Part shown: piece after piece, positions 16,129 to 27,799 of the stretch
Layout of the letters: each line of letters begins with the position of its first letter
Position numbering within the stretch: position 1 is the first letter of the stretch
NCBI GenBank assembly: GCA_964034945.1
Contig: OZ035962.1
Location: 84,899,942 to 84,963,941, forward strand
From: Chrysopilus asiliformis
Lineage: Eukaryota; Arthropoda; Insecta; Diptera; Rhagionidae
Direction of reading: 5' to 3'
Length of the DNA: 64,000 nt
Notes under the pieces: model-generated
Databases searched by the model: none
Told to the model about the DNA's origin: nothing
Seen by the model: the letters and a program-made list of their open reading frames with translations, nothing else
Program-made: the position numbers and the translations under genes

Positions 16129-17850
16129 ATTCACTTGGCTGCTTTGTGGGCGAATTTCTCACAAATAAAAAAAATTCTGAACCAATTTGGATAAAGATTT
16201 TTTATTATAACTTATCTTCAACCCCCTCTCCTGCTACATTCCGGATCGTTTAAGAAATTTTGATCCGGTCTTCACTGTTATAGGAATCGTCCCTTTGTAA
16301 GGTAATTTGATATTTCTAAGGGTAATTTGTGTTTCGGAAAAAAATCCTTTGGCTATGGAGAAGGAGGGCATTTTTTGTGAAGCAGCGACCGAGTAAGGTT
16401 TGATCGCCGTGACAACAAAAGGAAAACTTAATGTTTTTGTGAAATCTTTGTAATACCCCTAAACTTTAACCCATTTTTTGCCACTAGTGCATTTTTGTAC
16501 CAATAACTTTGAGCAACTTTGAGCCTTTTTATTACCACATAGGAGTCAAAGTTGCTGTTATGGAATACAAGTTGTGCAAGAAATATGTTAAGAAAGATCA
16601 TTCCTACAAAAACCCAAACCACGCGTATCCCCCCTCCCCCACTCCTCAATCCGACCCCTCCCCCTAACCACACATTTACACTACACCCGTTTATGTAAAA
16701 TTTACTGGTTTAAATGTAAAATTCCACAATCAACGTTAATTTGCTTGTTTTAAATTGTTAAAAACTTTGAACTAATTTGATTACACTTCGATTTTACATA
16801 AATCATAATTGTAAGTATCTTTTAGTCATTCTTCAATTTTAAATGTCGGTATTTTTATTTTGTTGACCTTCAATTAATAAACATAAACAATCGATGCAAC
16901 ATTTCTTATCTTCATAAATAGCGGCTTGAAAGAGTTAAGGGCTATCGGAGACCATGAAAAATTCTCGATAATGAAAAAAATTACTTCAATTCCACAGTTG
17001 GTTTTTTTCTTTCTAAAAAGCTGAATTCTTTTATAAAAGCATTTCGAGGACACCGAATCTAATCGAAACGAATAGCATTTCTAAGTGAAAATGTTTGCTG
17101 TAAATTACTTCTATCCACTTTACCACTTATGCGAGCGTATGAACGTACGAATATTCCCAAAAGAGCACCTCACATGGTCTGGTCTCTAAAATTTATGATA
17201 TATAAGACGACTTTCTTGATCATATCGATCAACTAGATGTCAAGAAAACATGAAAAAGTCTAAGCAAAGTGTAGTAAACGTAAAAACATGAGGTGCGTTG
17301 CAACAAGTGAGTTTGTGGATTTTGTATTTGTAGCTTAAAGTGAACGATAATGCGTCTAATTCAAGTTGACTGACAGGGTAATTTAAGTTTCTTCTTATCA
17401 GACTTGATACTGGCTACTTGGGATATTCTATCATTGCGATTGCATAATTGAAACAATGTTATCATTTTTAAATACAAAATTGTGAAGTTCAAATACACTG
17501 CATAATCAAGTGGGAATATGGTGAATCTAAGTCAGGGCTTCGAACTGAACCTGAGCCCAGTATTTTCAGGGTTTAGAGCCCTAATTTAATTCATTTTCGT
17601 GATGATGTTTTCCACACAAAGTTTTGCACTCTGAATGCCAAAGTAAAAACTTCGATGAGATTAGATTCGAACATCATTTCTCCATTGGACCACCCACAGA
17701 CCCACTGCCATTGCATCATTATTGGCAACATAAAAGTCAATCGACTAAAATATGTACGAGTATTGGAAATCGCATAAATAAACTTGTCTATTTGTGAACT
17801 AAAAGCTTTTCCTGAATTAAATTAATTATTTTAATTCTTTCCCATTCTAG
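16129..17850. other. Non-coding DNA, no gene seen
   Basis: 16150-16330 loosely resembles 14935-15210. A C-rich block lies at 16625-16670. The stretch ends with ttctttcccattctag, a good splice acceptor on the plus strand. Confidence 0.45.
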
Positions 17851-17982
17851 GAGCAACAACGGGCACACGAGTCTGGACTAAAAATCCAAAATAACCCAAA
17901 AATATACATCCTTGAATCCAAGGACATTCATTTCCGGGAATCGCCTTCTCTCCCAAACTTTGCAAATGCCACAGATGTTTGA
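17851..17982 (+). other. Candidate terminal exon, unrecognised
   Basis: Directly after the acceptor-like ttctttcccattctag the first frame is open for 43 codons (EQQRAHESGLKIQNNPKIYI...) before TGA. Base composition is richer in G and C than the flanks, and GC-richer short frames continue to about 18740. No family was recognised; a chance open frame or a non-coding transcript is equally possible. Confidence 0.15.
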
Positions 17983-19715
17983 TTATCACCCTCGCCCGTG
18001 AACGTCATTGACGGTTCCAAGGTCCTTTTCGACGTTGGTTGGAAACCGCCTACATTGCTCTTTTCCTAGCCAAAGAATTCATGAAAAATTCAAGTTGTGG
18101 ACTATTTTAAAGTATCTGCGCCGGACCGGCAGTAATTGTGTTACGGGATAGTAACGTTCCCACCCCCTGCACACTGGAAATGGCAAAAACAAATTCCCTA
18201 TATTGTTGGACTGGACTTTATGTTGGACCTGCTAAGAACTTCGTCGAAATTAATCATGGGACAAAGGAAATCTGGACACTCCATGGAATAAAGGACTCCC
18301 CATCAGGAAGGCAAACAAATATGCCGTTTCGAATTCATAGCAACGATTTTGTTCCAGACAAAGTTTTCATTTATTTGATTTAACTTGTTCTTCAGTCAGA
18401 GGCTAAGTTTTCCCAGGTTTAGGCTCAGAAACATCTTAAACTTGATTTCAAAAGTTCCCATTTTCTTCAATTTGAATTTAGTGTTAAAATCCTGGTATGG
18501 TGTCTGCAGAATTTCTAAGCTGTCTAAGATTCCACTGTGGGTGTTTGGAAAGAAAAGATAGAAAAAAGTGACAAAAATCCATGCGACGTCAACAGAGCAT
18601 CAACGGGAAAATTTCGGGGAGACGACGTACTTTTAATAACTGTTTCGCAGCAAAACTCGGCAAGGTTGAATTACCCACCCTCGAAAACTTTTCTCATGAG
18701 GGTGACAAATTCACGCTCCATTGAGACGTGAAATTTTGTTTTTTCATAGCAAATTTTAAAATAATTTTCTTTGCGGTTCTCTTTCACAGCACTCGCCGCG
18801 GTTATCCCACCCCCCGACCTTAGATCGGCTTTTCCGTGCTGGTGATTCGGATGCTGATGATGGAACTTATTTTGAACATAATTAAAATTCAATTAACCAA
18901 ATTTTGGGATAAAGTATGCTGAAGTATCGACTGGGAGGTTGTTAAAAATTTAAAGGTGAATAATAAATTTTTTTTTTGGCATGCGGCGGGTGTTTAAATT
19001 TTAATGCAATTGAAGTATTACCGTTTTACAGAAATTGAGTTTAACCCTTTGGCTTGATGGATTTCAAAAGGACTTTATCTTCCGTAAAAAATCGAATGGT
19101 TTGATCTGTTTCAGCGTGAATTATTCATTGCGGATTGTTTTACTTTTACCCATTTATATTTTGGTAATTTTTCAATGAAGAAAAAATATTGCTGTAAAAT
19201 TTATAACGTATACATTAAATAATAACAAAGGTTTGGTTCTCTAATAGTACTATTGTAAGGTCAGAAAAAATTAAGGAAAAGTCATATTTTTGTATAGGAA
19301 TTAAAAATAATAATAAAAACTGTTTTAATAAAAACTAAAAATAATAAAATTTTGCATTAAAGTAAAAATGCTTTAAAGATTTAAAAAAAACTGAGTCAAA
19401 AAAGAAAGTTTCCAAGTTTGGATTGAGGAATCAAATAAACAAGTAAACAGTCATGGTTTTTGAATTAAAGCAACTTCTTTGTGTTACAGGATCAAATTCT
19501 CCGTCGATTATGGGATTAAAAACCTTACAATTGTCGCACCTCTAATCCATGGTTTTAAATGTATGGTAAAGTACTAAACAATCAGCAAATAAGAAAATTT
19601 TATCAGCAAATAAACCCCTCCAAAATTTGGTATGCTTAAAATTTGGATACCCAAATCTTAGGAAAGTGTTTGAGTTTAGAGAAAATTTCCAAATTATTTA
19701 AAACGTTTTTTATTT
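17983..19715. other. Non-coding DNA with short open frames
   Basis: 18138-18383 (81 codons) and 18537-18731 (64 codons) are open on the plus strand but match nothing I know. The rest is AT-rich without visible structure. Confidence 0.4.
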
Positions 19716-20340
19716 GTACGACGGACATCCGTCGATTTAAGATGCCCTGATATAAGACGTTTTGGTTGCGATATACGACGAGCAAAATTCGATACTCGAC
19801 GATAGATTTCTAATTTTATTTTAATTTTCAAAACTTTGTACTTATAATCTATTCTTTAAATTGGACCATTATTCAGAATTTGCAGCTCTGTTATTTCCAC
19901 AACGTACATATATGAAAAATTATCTAGATAAATTCAGGACCTTCATATACGACGTTTCGATATACGATGCAAAATCTCGAAATTTTCGTAAATTCGTATC
20001 GAGGGACGCTTGTATATTCTGGTATTTTTTATACATTTTTCATTCGATTTAATTTTTGACAACAACATAAAAACGTTTTTAAAGCCCTTTTATCACATGC
20101 GGTTTTTTCTTGAACTTCTCTTCGAATTTTATTCAGAATTTGATCCGTGAATTTTATTTATCTATCAAAATTTGAATTTATTCGGACGGTTTTATATGAA
20201 AAAACTCGAGTTCTGAAGTTTTCCAGGAATAGATTTCTGAATTTTGTGTCGCAATATAAACGGTGGTTCGACATCAATTTATTTTCGAAGAATAAAAATT
20301 GCTGAATAAAGTGTCAGATGTAAATGATCCCTTAGACCAC
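19716..20340. repeat. Old pogo-like and R4 dispersed repeats
   Basis: gatttaagatgccctgatat, with ataagacgttttggttgcga after it, matches the reverse complement of 60170-60225. The cgatttaagatgcc...ataagacg wording recalls pogo/Tigger-type ends. From about 20100 to 20335 the sequence (gaataaagtgtcagatgtaa near its end) is a diverged copy of 60530-60775. Neither boundary is clear. Confidence 0.5.
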
Positions 20341-20516
20341 TCAATTTTTTTATTAATTCTTTGAAGATATTTTCGAATCGAATTTTAGATGTTTTCCGGA
20401 TAATCCTACTGGAATTTCTGGGCTTATAGGTCTGCAAAAACAAAAAATAATATTATATTATTTTTGTAAACGTTTTCACACCCAATTCCCGAACTAATTT
20501 TACACTATTAGACATT

Positions 20517-21150
20517 CATCTATCAACCAGAGTGCGTACAGCCCGTAGTAATAAGAATATTGCTGCAGTAGCATCATAGGACCGTATTTCTTTAAAAATG
20601 CGGAAGAAGTGCGTGTTACTGTCAATGGAGCTCGCTACAGAGCAATGATCAATGAATTTTTGTTGCCAAAAATTCAAGATATTGGTGTAGCTGACTTGTG
20701 GTTTCAACAGGATGGCGCTACATGTCATACAGCTAACGATACAATCGCTTTATTGAGGGAAACGTTCGATGAAAACATCATCTCAAGAAATGGTCCTGTT
20801 AATTGGCCACCGAGATCTTGTGATCTGACCCCATTGGATTACTTTCTGTGGGGATATGTGAAATCTCTTGTTTACGTCGTTAAACCCGGAACGATTACAT
20901 CTTTGGAAGCAAACATAACCCGTGCTATTTGCGGAATACCGACCGATATGCTTGAAAGAGTGGTCGAAAATTGGACCCACAGAATGCACCATTTAAGAGT
21001 TAGTCGTGGGCAACATTTGAAGGAAATTATCTTTAAACATTAAATGGCATGCACCAAACTAACAACTTAAATAAAGATTTTCCTCAATATATTAATTATT
21101 ATGTGTTTTATTTAAAAAAAAAAAAATAGGAAGCTCTTATTGGATCACCC
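20517..21150 (+). mobile_element. Truncated Tc1/IS630-type transposon
   Basis: Consists of a transposase remnant followed by an AT-rich tail and a possible right terminus, aagctcttattggatcaccc then TTTA, near 21150. No matching left end was found: the element starts abruptly in coding sequence near 20520. Confidence 0.7.
20522..21043 (+). pseudogene. Tc1/IS630-family transposase remnant
   Basis: A short N-terminal piece (VRTARSNKNIAAVA, the start of the DNA-binding region) is joined, through a deletion and frame change at about 20576-20580, to the C-terminal catalytic part. The latter is open for 144 codons from 20609. It shows IWF-type WFQQDGATCHTA with the second catalytic Asp, and NWPPRSCDLTPLDYFLWG with the third acidic position, ending HLKEIIFKH. 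This is the common insect DDE_3 transposase. The first catalytic Asp and most of the helix-turn-helix region are missing, so it is inactive. Confidence 0.9.
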
Positions 21151-21679
21151 TTTATATAAAATCGTTAACCCTGATTGACTGATTCATCAACGCCCAGCCC
21201 AAACCCTTGAAGCTAGAAACTTGAAACTTTCACAGTATGTCCCAGCCATTACGTAGGCGCTAACGAAGGCGAAGTTATTCGAAATTTTACCGCTAAGGGA
21301 GTAAACGGAGGGTAAAGGGGGTTTGAGTGTTTTTAAACCGTGATTTTCGCCATGAATTCTGCTCAATAGGAGGCTGAAATGTTTCACTCGGGGGTTTTCG
21401 GAGTCGCTGATAACGAATCCGGTGTTAGATTTTTAAAATTCGAAACGGAAGGTCCTGTAAGGATAACGTAAATATCCTTTTCCTTATTTTTCCCGGGGGA
21501 AAATAGCATTAGGGGTTTTCGGGGTCACTGATCACGAATCCGGTGTTAGACTAATTCGCAACGGAGAGTCCTGCAAGGATAAGATTTTTCTCAAAAGTTT
21601 TTAAGTTCTTTTCGGTTTTCTTCGTATTCTAGAACTTATACAAAAAACTTGACCCGGAAACGACGGGTATGCAAGCTAG
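21150..21679 (+). mobile_element. Helitron-like non-autonomous element
   Basis: The 3' end has the Helitron signature: a short hairpin (ACCCG, 7-base loop, CGGGT at about 21653-21669) followed by ATGCAAG and CTAG, with T next. The 5' part (ataaaatcgttaaccctgat, gactgattcatcaacgccca) has the wording of arthropod Helitron left ends. The exact start is uncertain because it abuts the Tc1 remnant. An internal motif aatccggtgttaga occurs twice (about 21417 and 21537). No Rep/helicase is encoded. Confidence 0.65.
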
Positions 21680-22615
21680 TAGGTAATCAATAGCAAAGAA
21701 ATTGTCCATAGCAAAAATTTAAAATAAAAACGAAAATCTACAAAAATACAATATTATCAAAGAGTAATACCGCATTTTACTTCACCAAAAAACAAAGGAA
21801 AGAAAAAAAATTAAAACATGCCTTTTACCTTGAGAATAATCTGTACGGACTTTATTATGCAAATTATGTTTATGCAAAACAAAAAGTCTTATTCTAATTT
21901 AACGCTTAACATTTTCCTATAAGGTTTAATTGGCTTATGAAAATAGCCATAAAATTCGTCAAAATTTCCGTTTCCCATACGCATTGTGAAAACCTGTGTA
22001 TAGTTCCGTTTCCATTAAGTTAATGAAGTGTAAATTAGTTCAGTAGGGAAAATATAAGAAAATCCATTAAACCAAAAGGGAAATCCGAAAAACAAAAACA
22101 GAGATTATTATACACGCTGCGAATGCACATCCGCTCTCCGGGATTTTGACCTGGCTTTGTTGTGCATTTAGTTATGTTGCAGAAAACCCTTTTCGGTTAG
22201 AGAAACAAATTAGAATTCCCACCATACCCAGCTGGAAGCCAGGATATTGGCAAAGTGTAATAAAGCACCAGTCAGTGAGTCGTCGACTTAAAAGGGATCG
22301 TAATAAATCTTTACTAAACCGATTTGTATGCTGGATTATCCTTGGAACTAGATTTATGCAGCGATTTTAGGATGGCAATAAATTTTAGCACAAATATCCA
22401 GTTTCAGGTTCCCACAGAACTGTTACTTTGCCAGAATTTTCAATAATTAGGAAATTCATTAGAAATTCGAGAATTGGGAATTCCTAAACATTTGATGAGA
22501 AAAAAAGCCTGCAAAAACATTTATTTTTTGGCAAATTAAGTTACTTTTCAGATGAAATGGTTTGCAAAATCTATAAATTCTGCAAAATCTATAAATATAA
22601 TAAAACTGTAGAGGG
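21680..22615. other. Non-coding DNA, no gene seen
   Basis: No coding, RNA or repeat feature was recognised. Confidence 0.5.
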
Positions 22616-23275
22616 GTGTCTTTTTTTAAATTTTGGATTTTTTCCAAAAAATTTAATACCATCGATATTTTTTTCGTATTGAAGCAAAAAGACATTTTTG
22701 AGATTTTATATTTATCTGCCTCTAAGTTTGAATGTTTTTTCCGGTTTCAATGCGAGAACGGCTCAACAAATTTCCATGAAATTTTTCTTTATTCATGGGT
22801 AGAGTTACTTGCAGAATAAGCAATAAGATACATGGAGAAAAATCGTCCAAACACAATTTTTTTCAAATATCTAGAAAACCGTTAGAGATACAAAAAAAAA
22901 CCGTTAAAGCAGAAAATGTAGAAAATTTTACATCCTTTCATTTTTTCCCAAAACCGTATAGGTTTCGAGCAATTTTCAAAAGACTGTATTGTTTTGTATG
23001 GGAGGTTCCCGTTATAGCTACCGTTACTTTTCCAAAAGTTAACAGAAAACCGCGATTTTTGCAAAACTCATTCACAAAAAATTTCAAGTCGCTAGATCAA
23101 CGAATTCTTGAGTTATTTCAGATGCGTAAAACGGACAGACAGATGCACGGAAATCCTCGGAATTTTTCATGAAACGGATTTCTTACTGATCAGAAAGTTT
23201 TTATTTGCTCCCGTTCTCGAGTCGGTCTCCTTCATGAATACAAAACTTTCCTTCTATGGAAGAGGAAAGTAAAAA
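22616..23275 (+). repeat. R3 GTCY-type repeat
   Basis: Clear from about 22790: aaaaccgttagagatac, ccgttacttttccaaaagtt, atttcaagtcgctagatcaa, acggacagacagatgcacgg, aaacggatttcttactgatc, ctcgagtcggtctccttcat, then gaggaaagtaaaaa at the end. The same block order recurs at 30951 and 53990 and in reverse at 37530 and 42368. It shares with R1 the order fixed core, GAC-rich array, conserved tail. Confidence 0.75.
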
Positions 23276-23735
23276 CCACCCCCTCTTCTGCTATCAATCT
23301 AGTAGATAGCAGAAGGATTTTGATCGTGATAAATGGGTCGAGCCTTAAGAAATTATCTTTCGAATTCAATTTAATTATTCCTTCTCCTTAACCCCCCCCC
23401 CCCCCCCTCTCCCTTTTTCCACCCACGACTTCCTGAACCTCTAAAGCAGTTTTCATGAGATCGTGGCCATCACACAGCTAGTTTGGTCGTAACAAGATGG
23501 AGAAACCACAGAAAATCCCTATAAAGATAAAACCAATTTCCCCCATTTTTTAGAACATTTAATAGGAGCTTTAAAGGTTATTCATGTCAAAATTATCAAA
23601 ATGTGTACTCGAAGGTCCTGTAAGGATACGCTATTTTCTTAAAAGTTATTTCAAAAGATGTTTCTTGATTTTTTCGGTATTTTAAAAAGCATTTATAAAA
23701 TATTTTTACCTTGCAACAAGGGGTTCATGTTCTAG
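23276..23735 (+). mobile_element. Helitron-like fragment
   Basis: Ends with a hairpin CCTTG-CAA-CAAGG (about 23709-23721), a short spacer and CTAG (23732-23735) followed by T, the Helitron 3' signature. gaaggtcctgtaaggata upstream is shared with 21150-21679. A 16-base C run (23392-23407) lies within. The 5' limit is not determined. Confidence 0.55.
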
Positions 23736-24013
23736 TTAAGAAATAAAATCCAAAGCATTGAAATGTTTTTAAAAATTAAAACGTTACAAATGGAGAGTAA
23801 AATTCCTTTGATCTCTTGAAAATACACAAAAAGTTATTTTTCAGCAGGAGCTCATTTTCAATTAGTATTCATAATTAAATAAATGGCAACTGTAACTGAA
23901 TTTAATGTTGCCAGAAGAAAAAACATAATCCAAAAATGAAGAATCGAAAGACATTTTCGTGCACGTGACCCGCAGGCAATGGCAATGACGATCGTAACAA
24001 GATTTTACAAAGT
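23736..24013. other. Non-coding DNA
   Basis: Nothing recognised. Confidence 0.45.
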
Positions 24014-24268
24014 CTAAGGAATTAATTCCCGAAGGATATTACCAGGACTCGTGACAAGGACGCCATCAGGATGCATACACATCAAATTTGTCGCCATCCC
24101 AATGCTTTCCCCCTTCCGAAAGTACATATTTCTCAAATGAAATTCACTGCTGGAACCGAACCGAACCACACCCTGTACTTGGGAGCCTGCCGGGACTACC
24201 AGGACAACGACGACGCCGATAATTTTCTTCAAATTTATGAGAAAATTCGATTTTCCCATTACAAGCAT
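24014..24268 (-). CDS. Possible first exon of a secreted protein
   Basis: The minus frame from ATG 24268 (MLVMGKSNFLINLKK...) has a convincing signal peptide from the second Met at 24259: a basic N-terminus, the hydrophobic core IIGVVVVLVV, then PAGSQVQ-G as a possible cleavage site. It stays open for 85 codons. A donor-like CCTG/GTAATA lies near the end, so a real exon might stop there. The GC level is higher than in the flanks. No family was recognised after the signal. Long-intron neural receptor genes often have such a first exon, but a chance frame cannot be excluded. The frame also extends upstream to 24397. Confidence 0.2.
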   Translation of the reverse strand: MLVMGKSNFLINLKKIIGVVVVLVVPAGSQVQGVVRFGSSSEFHLRNMYFRKGESIGMATNLMCMHPDGVLVTSPGNILRELIP

Positions 24269-24397
24269 TAAAGCATATACGGTTGTATATGGCGTCAAGC
24301 AACGTCGCGGCGGTGGCAATGGCTCCGGTATGTTGGGTTTTTCTTTTCCGGGGGTTTGAAAGGGTGAATGGATTTGGAGGTTCCATGCTGTAAACAT

Positions 24398-25800
24398 CCA
24401 ACATACAAACTTTGCCAGTTTAGAGTTTTCGCGTGTGTGAAATGGCTAGAGGTTTTTCTGAATTTGAGACCGTGGAAACAACCTCTTGGTCTAGGTCTAC
24501 GATATTCTGACTACGTTGTTTCCGGATCTTTGCTGGCAACGGAAGCAAAATTATTAGGATTCTGGGGTGGCCATTCAAAATGCTGAAAAATTGTTTACTT
24601 ATGAGAGTTTCTAAGTAAAATCTACACAATGCTTTGTCAGCTGAAAAAGTAAACTTTTCGAAATTGAATGGTTTTGAGGTTGGTATGTAGATTGGAAAGG
24701 TCGCCGTACGCCTACATAGCGGAGGACATAACACACGAAAAAATGTGGGTTTGCGTTATCCGGAAACATAAAAAGAGTTAATTTAAGATTTGAACATAAC
24801 TTTTCTTTATTCTCTACTAAATTTGCTGAATTTTAGTAAAATTTGGCAAACGTGCAAGTGTTTTTCGGTAGAAACCCGCAGTTAAAACTTTTTTAAATTT
24901 CTGAGAGAATTTCCACCCGTTGTATTTTTATGGTAATAAAACGATAATTTACTGGTGCCCCATATACATACGTTGATAAACACAAACAGTGGCAAGTGAA
25001 ACAAATGTATGTTTGACTACTAAAATAGAATAGAACGCACCCCCAATCTAAAACCCGACCGACATGATCAATTCAAATGTCACTCATTTTGATTGAAGTA
25101 TCGAGATAAAAGGGAAGTTGAATTAAAAGTTAAATTTTCGCCCAATTTGGCGTCAGTCAAACCATTTCGGTGGCATTGTTTTTGTTTGGTTCGCAGCAGT
25201 GTGCGTACGGATATCCTGTTTCCCGATGACAATTCATGATAATCCAAGCTCCGGGCAAAATAGGGTAAATGTGGCAAAAGTGGGTCGAGGTTGGAGATCA
25301 GAGAGCTGAGGATGGTTAATGGGATCAAAACTGAGGAAACGATTTTGGGAACGATTGCGATAAAGACTCTAGGATCACACAGCATGCATACATACATACA
25401 TATATGGGGGAATCAAATTGGGAAGCTTCGTTGAATTTGCGTGACTGTCGCCTGTATCATCGCCATTGTGATCTTAATCTATAGCGTGTGATGTTTTTAG
25501 AATGAAATGCTCCATTCACATAGAACTAAGCCGTTTTTAAAAGCTTCCATAAAACCTCTTCAAAGTGATTTCAACCACATGACCTTCGATATCATCCCCC
25601 TCAACAAGATTCAAATCGAAATATTACAGCAGTTACCATGGAGGATTTTTACAGGGGGAGCACATGAACGCCTTAATTGAATCGTTTCATTTATATGCCC
25701 AGAATGTAGACCTGAATTCAAGTGTGGAGCTATGAATGCCAGATTTTGGTATCATGAAAATATTGCACTTGCTATCCCTTGGTTTTCTTTCGTGGAAAAT
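24398..25800. other. Non-coding DNA, no gene seen
   Basis: A 105-codon minus-strand frame at 25080-25397 shows no recognisable domain and probably arises by chance. Nothing else was identified. Confidence 0.45.
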
Positions 25801-26088
25801 GACAGACTGACAGACTGACAGACTGACAGACTGACAGACTGACAGACTGACAGACTGACAGACTGACAGACTGACAGACTGACAGACTGACAGACTGACA
25901 GACTGACAGACTGACAGACTGACAGACTGACAGACTGACAGACTGACAGACTGACAGACTGACAGACTGACAGACTGACAGACTGACAGACTGACAGACT
26001 GACAGACTGACAGACTGACAGACTGACAGACTGACAGACTGACAGACTGACAGACTGACAGACTGACAGACTGACAGACTGACAGACT
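25801..26088 (+). repeat. Perfect octamer array (GACAGACT)x36
   Basis: 288 bases made of 36 copies of GACAGACT with no interruption seen. The octamer is two GACW tetramers (GTCY on the other strand is only partly matched). The flanks show no GTCY-type repeat core, so this array stands alone. On the minus strand it translates as a meaningless SVCQSVSL repeat. Confidence 0.97.
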
Positions 26089-26544
26089 AAAAACACATCA
26101 AGTACTCAGTAGTTATTAAGATACAGTCGGACCCATCAAAGAGAAACCTGCTTAGCAGCACAAACCGCTTAACAACATACAATCCTAAAACATTCTCTGT
26201 TCATACGTACTGGGAATTACCCAATTAGCAGTAACTCTGCTAAGAACACAAACTGCTTACAAGCACAAGAAAATTACACTACAAAAATACACTCAATTTG
26301 ACCCGCATAGCAACATATTTGATGGTATCAAGTGCACAAAGAATGTTAAAACCAAAAAATTGTCAAATAAAAGCCGTTTTTATATTTTCTGTAAACTAGG
26401 GTATTTTTAATGATCTTTACTATCTATAAAAAATTACAATTCATGAAATACCACATGAAACTATTCATTGAATTCATTCCTGAATGTTTTTTTTCACGTC
26501 ATCGAAAATTTTGTTATTTCTTTACCTTTCTTACATTTAAAACT
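26089..26544. other. Non-coding DNA
   Basis: acagtcggacccatcaaaga with later gctta/caac lines (26125-26300) vaguely recalls a decayed pogo-type element; not firm enough to call. Confidence 0.35.
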
Positions 26545-26612
26545 TAAGAAAAGCTACAATGGTTAGGTGCCAATCGTCAAATACTCTACATGATGACAGA
26601 CAACATATTTAC

Positions 26613-27799
26613 CAGTGATGGGAAACGTTATCGTAACGTAACGAAATAACGAAATAACGAAACGATTTTCGGGCTATTTCTTCATAATTGCGTTATAACG
26701 TTATAGAAATGCAATTCCGTTACAATAACGAAAAACGTAACGAAAAACGAAAAAAAAATATTACGTTTTTTCGTTATTTATTAATTTTTCCCTGTTTTGT
26801 TCAGTATTATATTTTTGTGAAATTTTCCACAAAAGTTCATCAAGTATAACCCCACAGACCTACCACCTGCATAAAATATAATTAAAAATATTGGAATAGT
26901 ATTTTTAATCGTATTTTGATTCTAATGTAGGGGCCACATCTATCAGTTTTCCATAAGTTTTTGGGAAATTGATGGAAAACTGATTGGTGTGAACGTTCGC
27001 GTCAGTCGCGTCAGTCGTATCGCATTAGAATAGAACTAGAACCAAATATTATTTTTTGAACTTAATGCAATAATAATGCATACACACACACTCTCTCTCT
27101 TTATTATCCACCGGTATTTTTTGAACTCTACAAACAAAACGAATGGAAAATTTTCACAAAAAACTGTCAATCGCAACTGATAGATGTGAACGCTTAACTG
27201 AATTTAAAAAACTGATGGAAAACTGACGAGTACCGTAACAGTTGCGACTGATGGAAAACTGATAGATGTGGCCCTTACATAAATCAGATTTTGTTTTGGC
27301 CCGATTCCCTCTATTTCTAGAGATGCGAAAAAGGAAATCTTTCATGCAACTTTGTTGGTATCGAAAATATTTTCTTTTTAGTAACTCCAGAAGTACAGTG
27401 AATTTCGCGAAAGCTAAGTGCGACTCAGAATCAGCGACGTCAAAATAGCCTAAAATTCTATATTTTTGATATTGACCAAAGTGTCGATTTTTTAACTTGT
27501 AATCACTATTTTATTTTTTTTTGTTTTTATTTGTATTTTCTTTTTGCTAAGTTTTATTATTTTTTAAAGAATTTATTTTTATGGAAACTGAACTGAATTA
27601 CTCTGTGACAAACTATTAATAAAATGCGTTTTTCTGTTTTCAGTTTCCATACAATGTGTAACGAAATATAAGGTTATAACGTAACGAAATGAAATTTTTC
27701 ATCGTTACAAAACGAAATAACGTAACGAAATAAAAGTTCAATTTCGTTACGTAACGAAATGTATAACGTTACGATTTTTTATTTCGTTTCCCGTCCGTG
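26613..27799. mobile_element. Non-autonomous hAT element, 1.19 kb
   Basis: The 8-bp duplication ATATTTAC is present at 26605-26612 and 27800-27807. Ends CAGTGATGGGAAAC and (reverse complement) CACGGACGGGAAAC match the CA-start, 8-bp-duplication pattern of hAT. Subterminal regions are dense in CGTAACGAAATAACG repeats on both sides (about 26629-26760, 27657-27780). No transposase frame. A second MITE is nested at 26928-27277. Confidence 0.88.
26928..27277. mobile_element. TA-flanked MITE nested in the hAT element
   Basis: GGGCCACATCTATCAGTTTT at 26930 and its reverse complement ending 27275 form long inverted repeats, with TA outside each end (26928-26929, 27276-27277). ACTGATGGAAAACTG-type motifs recur inside. 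No coding. Confidence 0.75.

Noticed and set aside
25801..26088. Possible CRISPR array
   Set aside because: Units are 8 bases, directly adjacent and without spacers; the genome is animal.
25752..26096. 114-codon minus-strand frame (SVCQSVSL repeats)
   Set aside because: It is only the translation of the perfect octamer array; an 8-base unit gives an 8-residue period and no stop.
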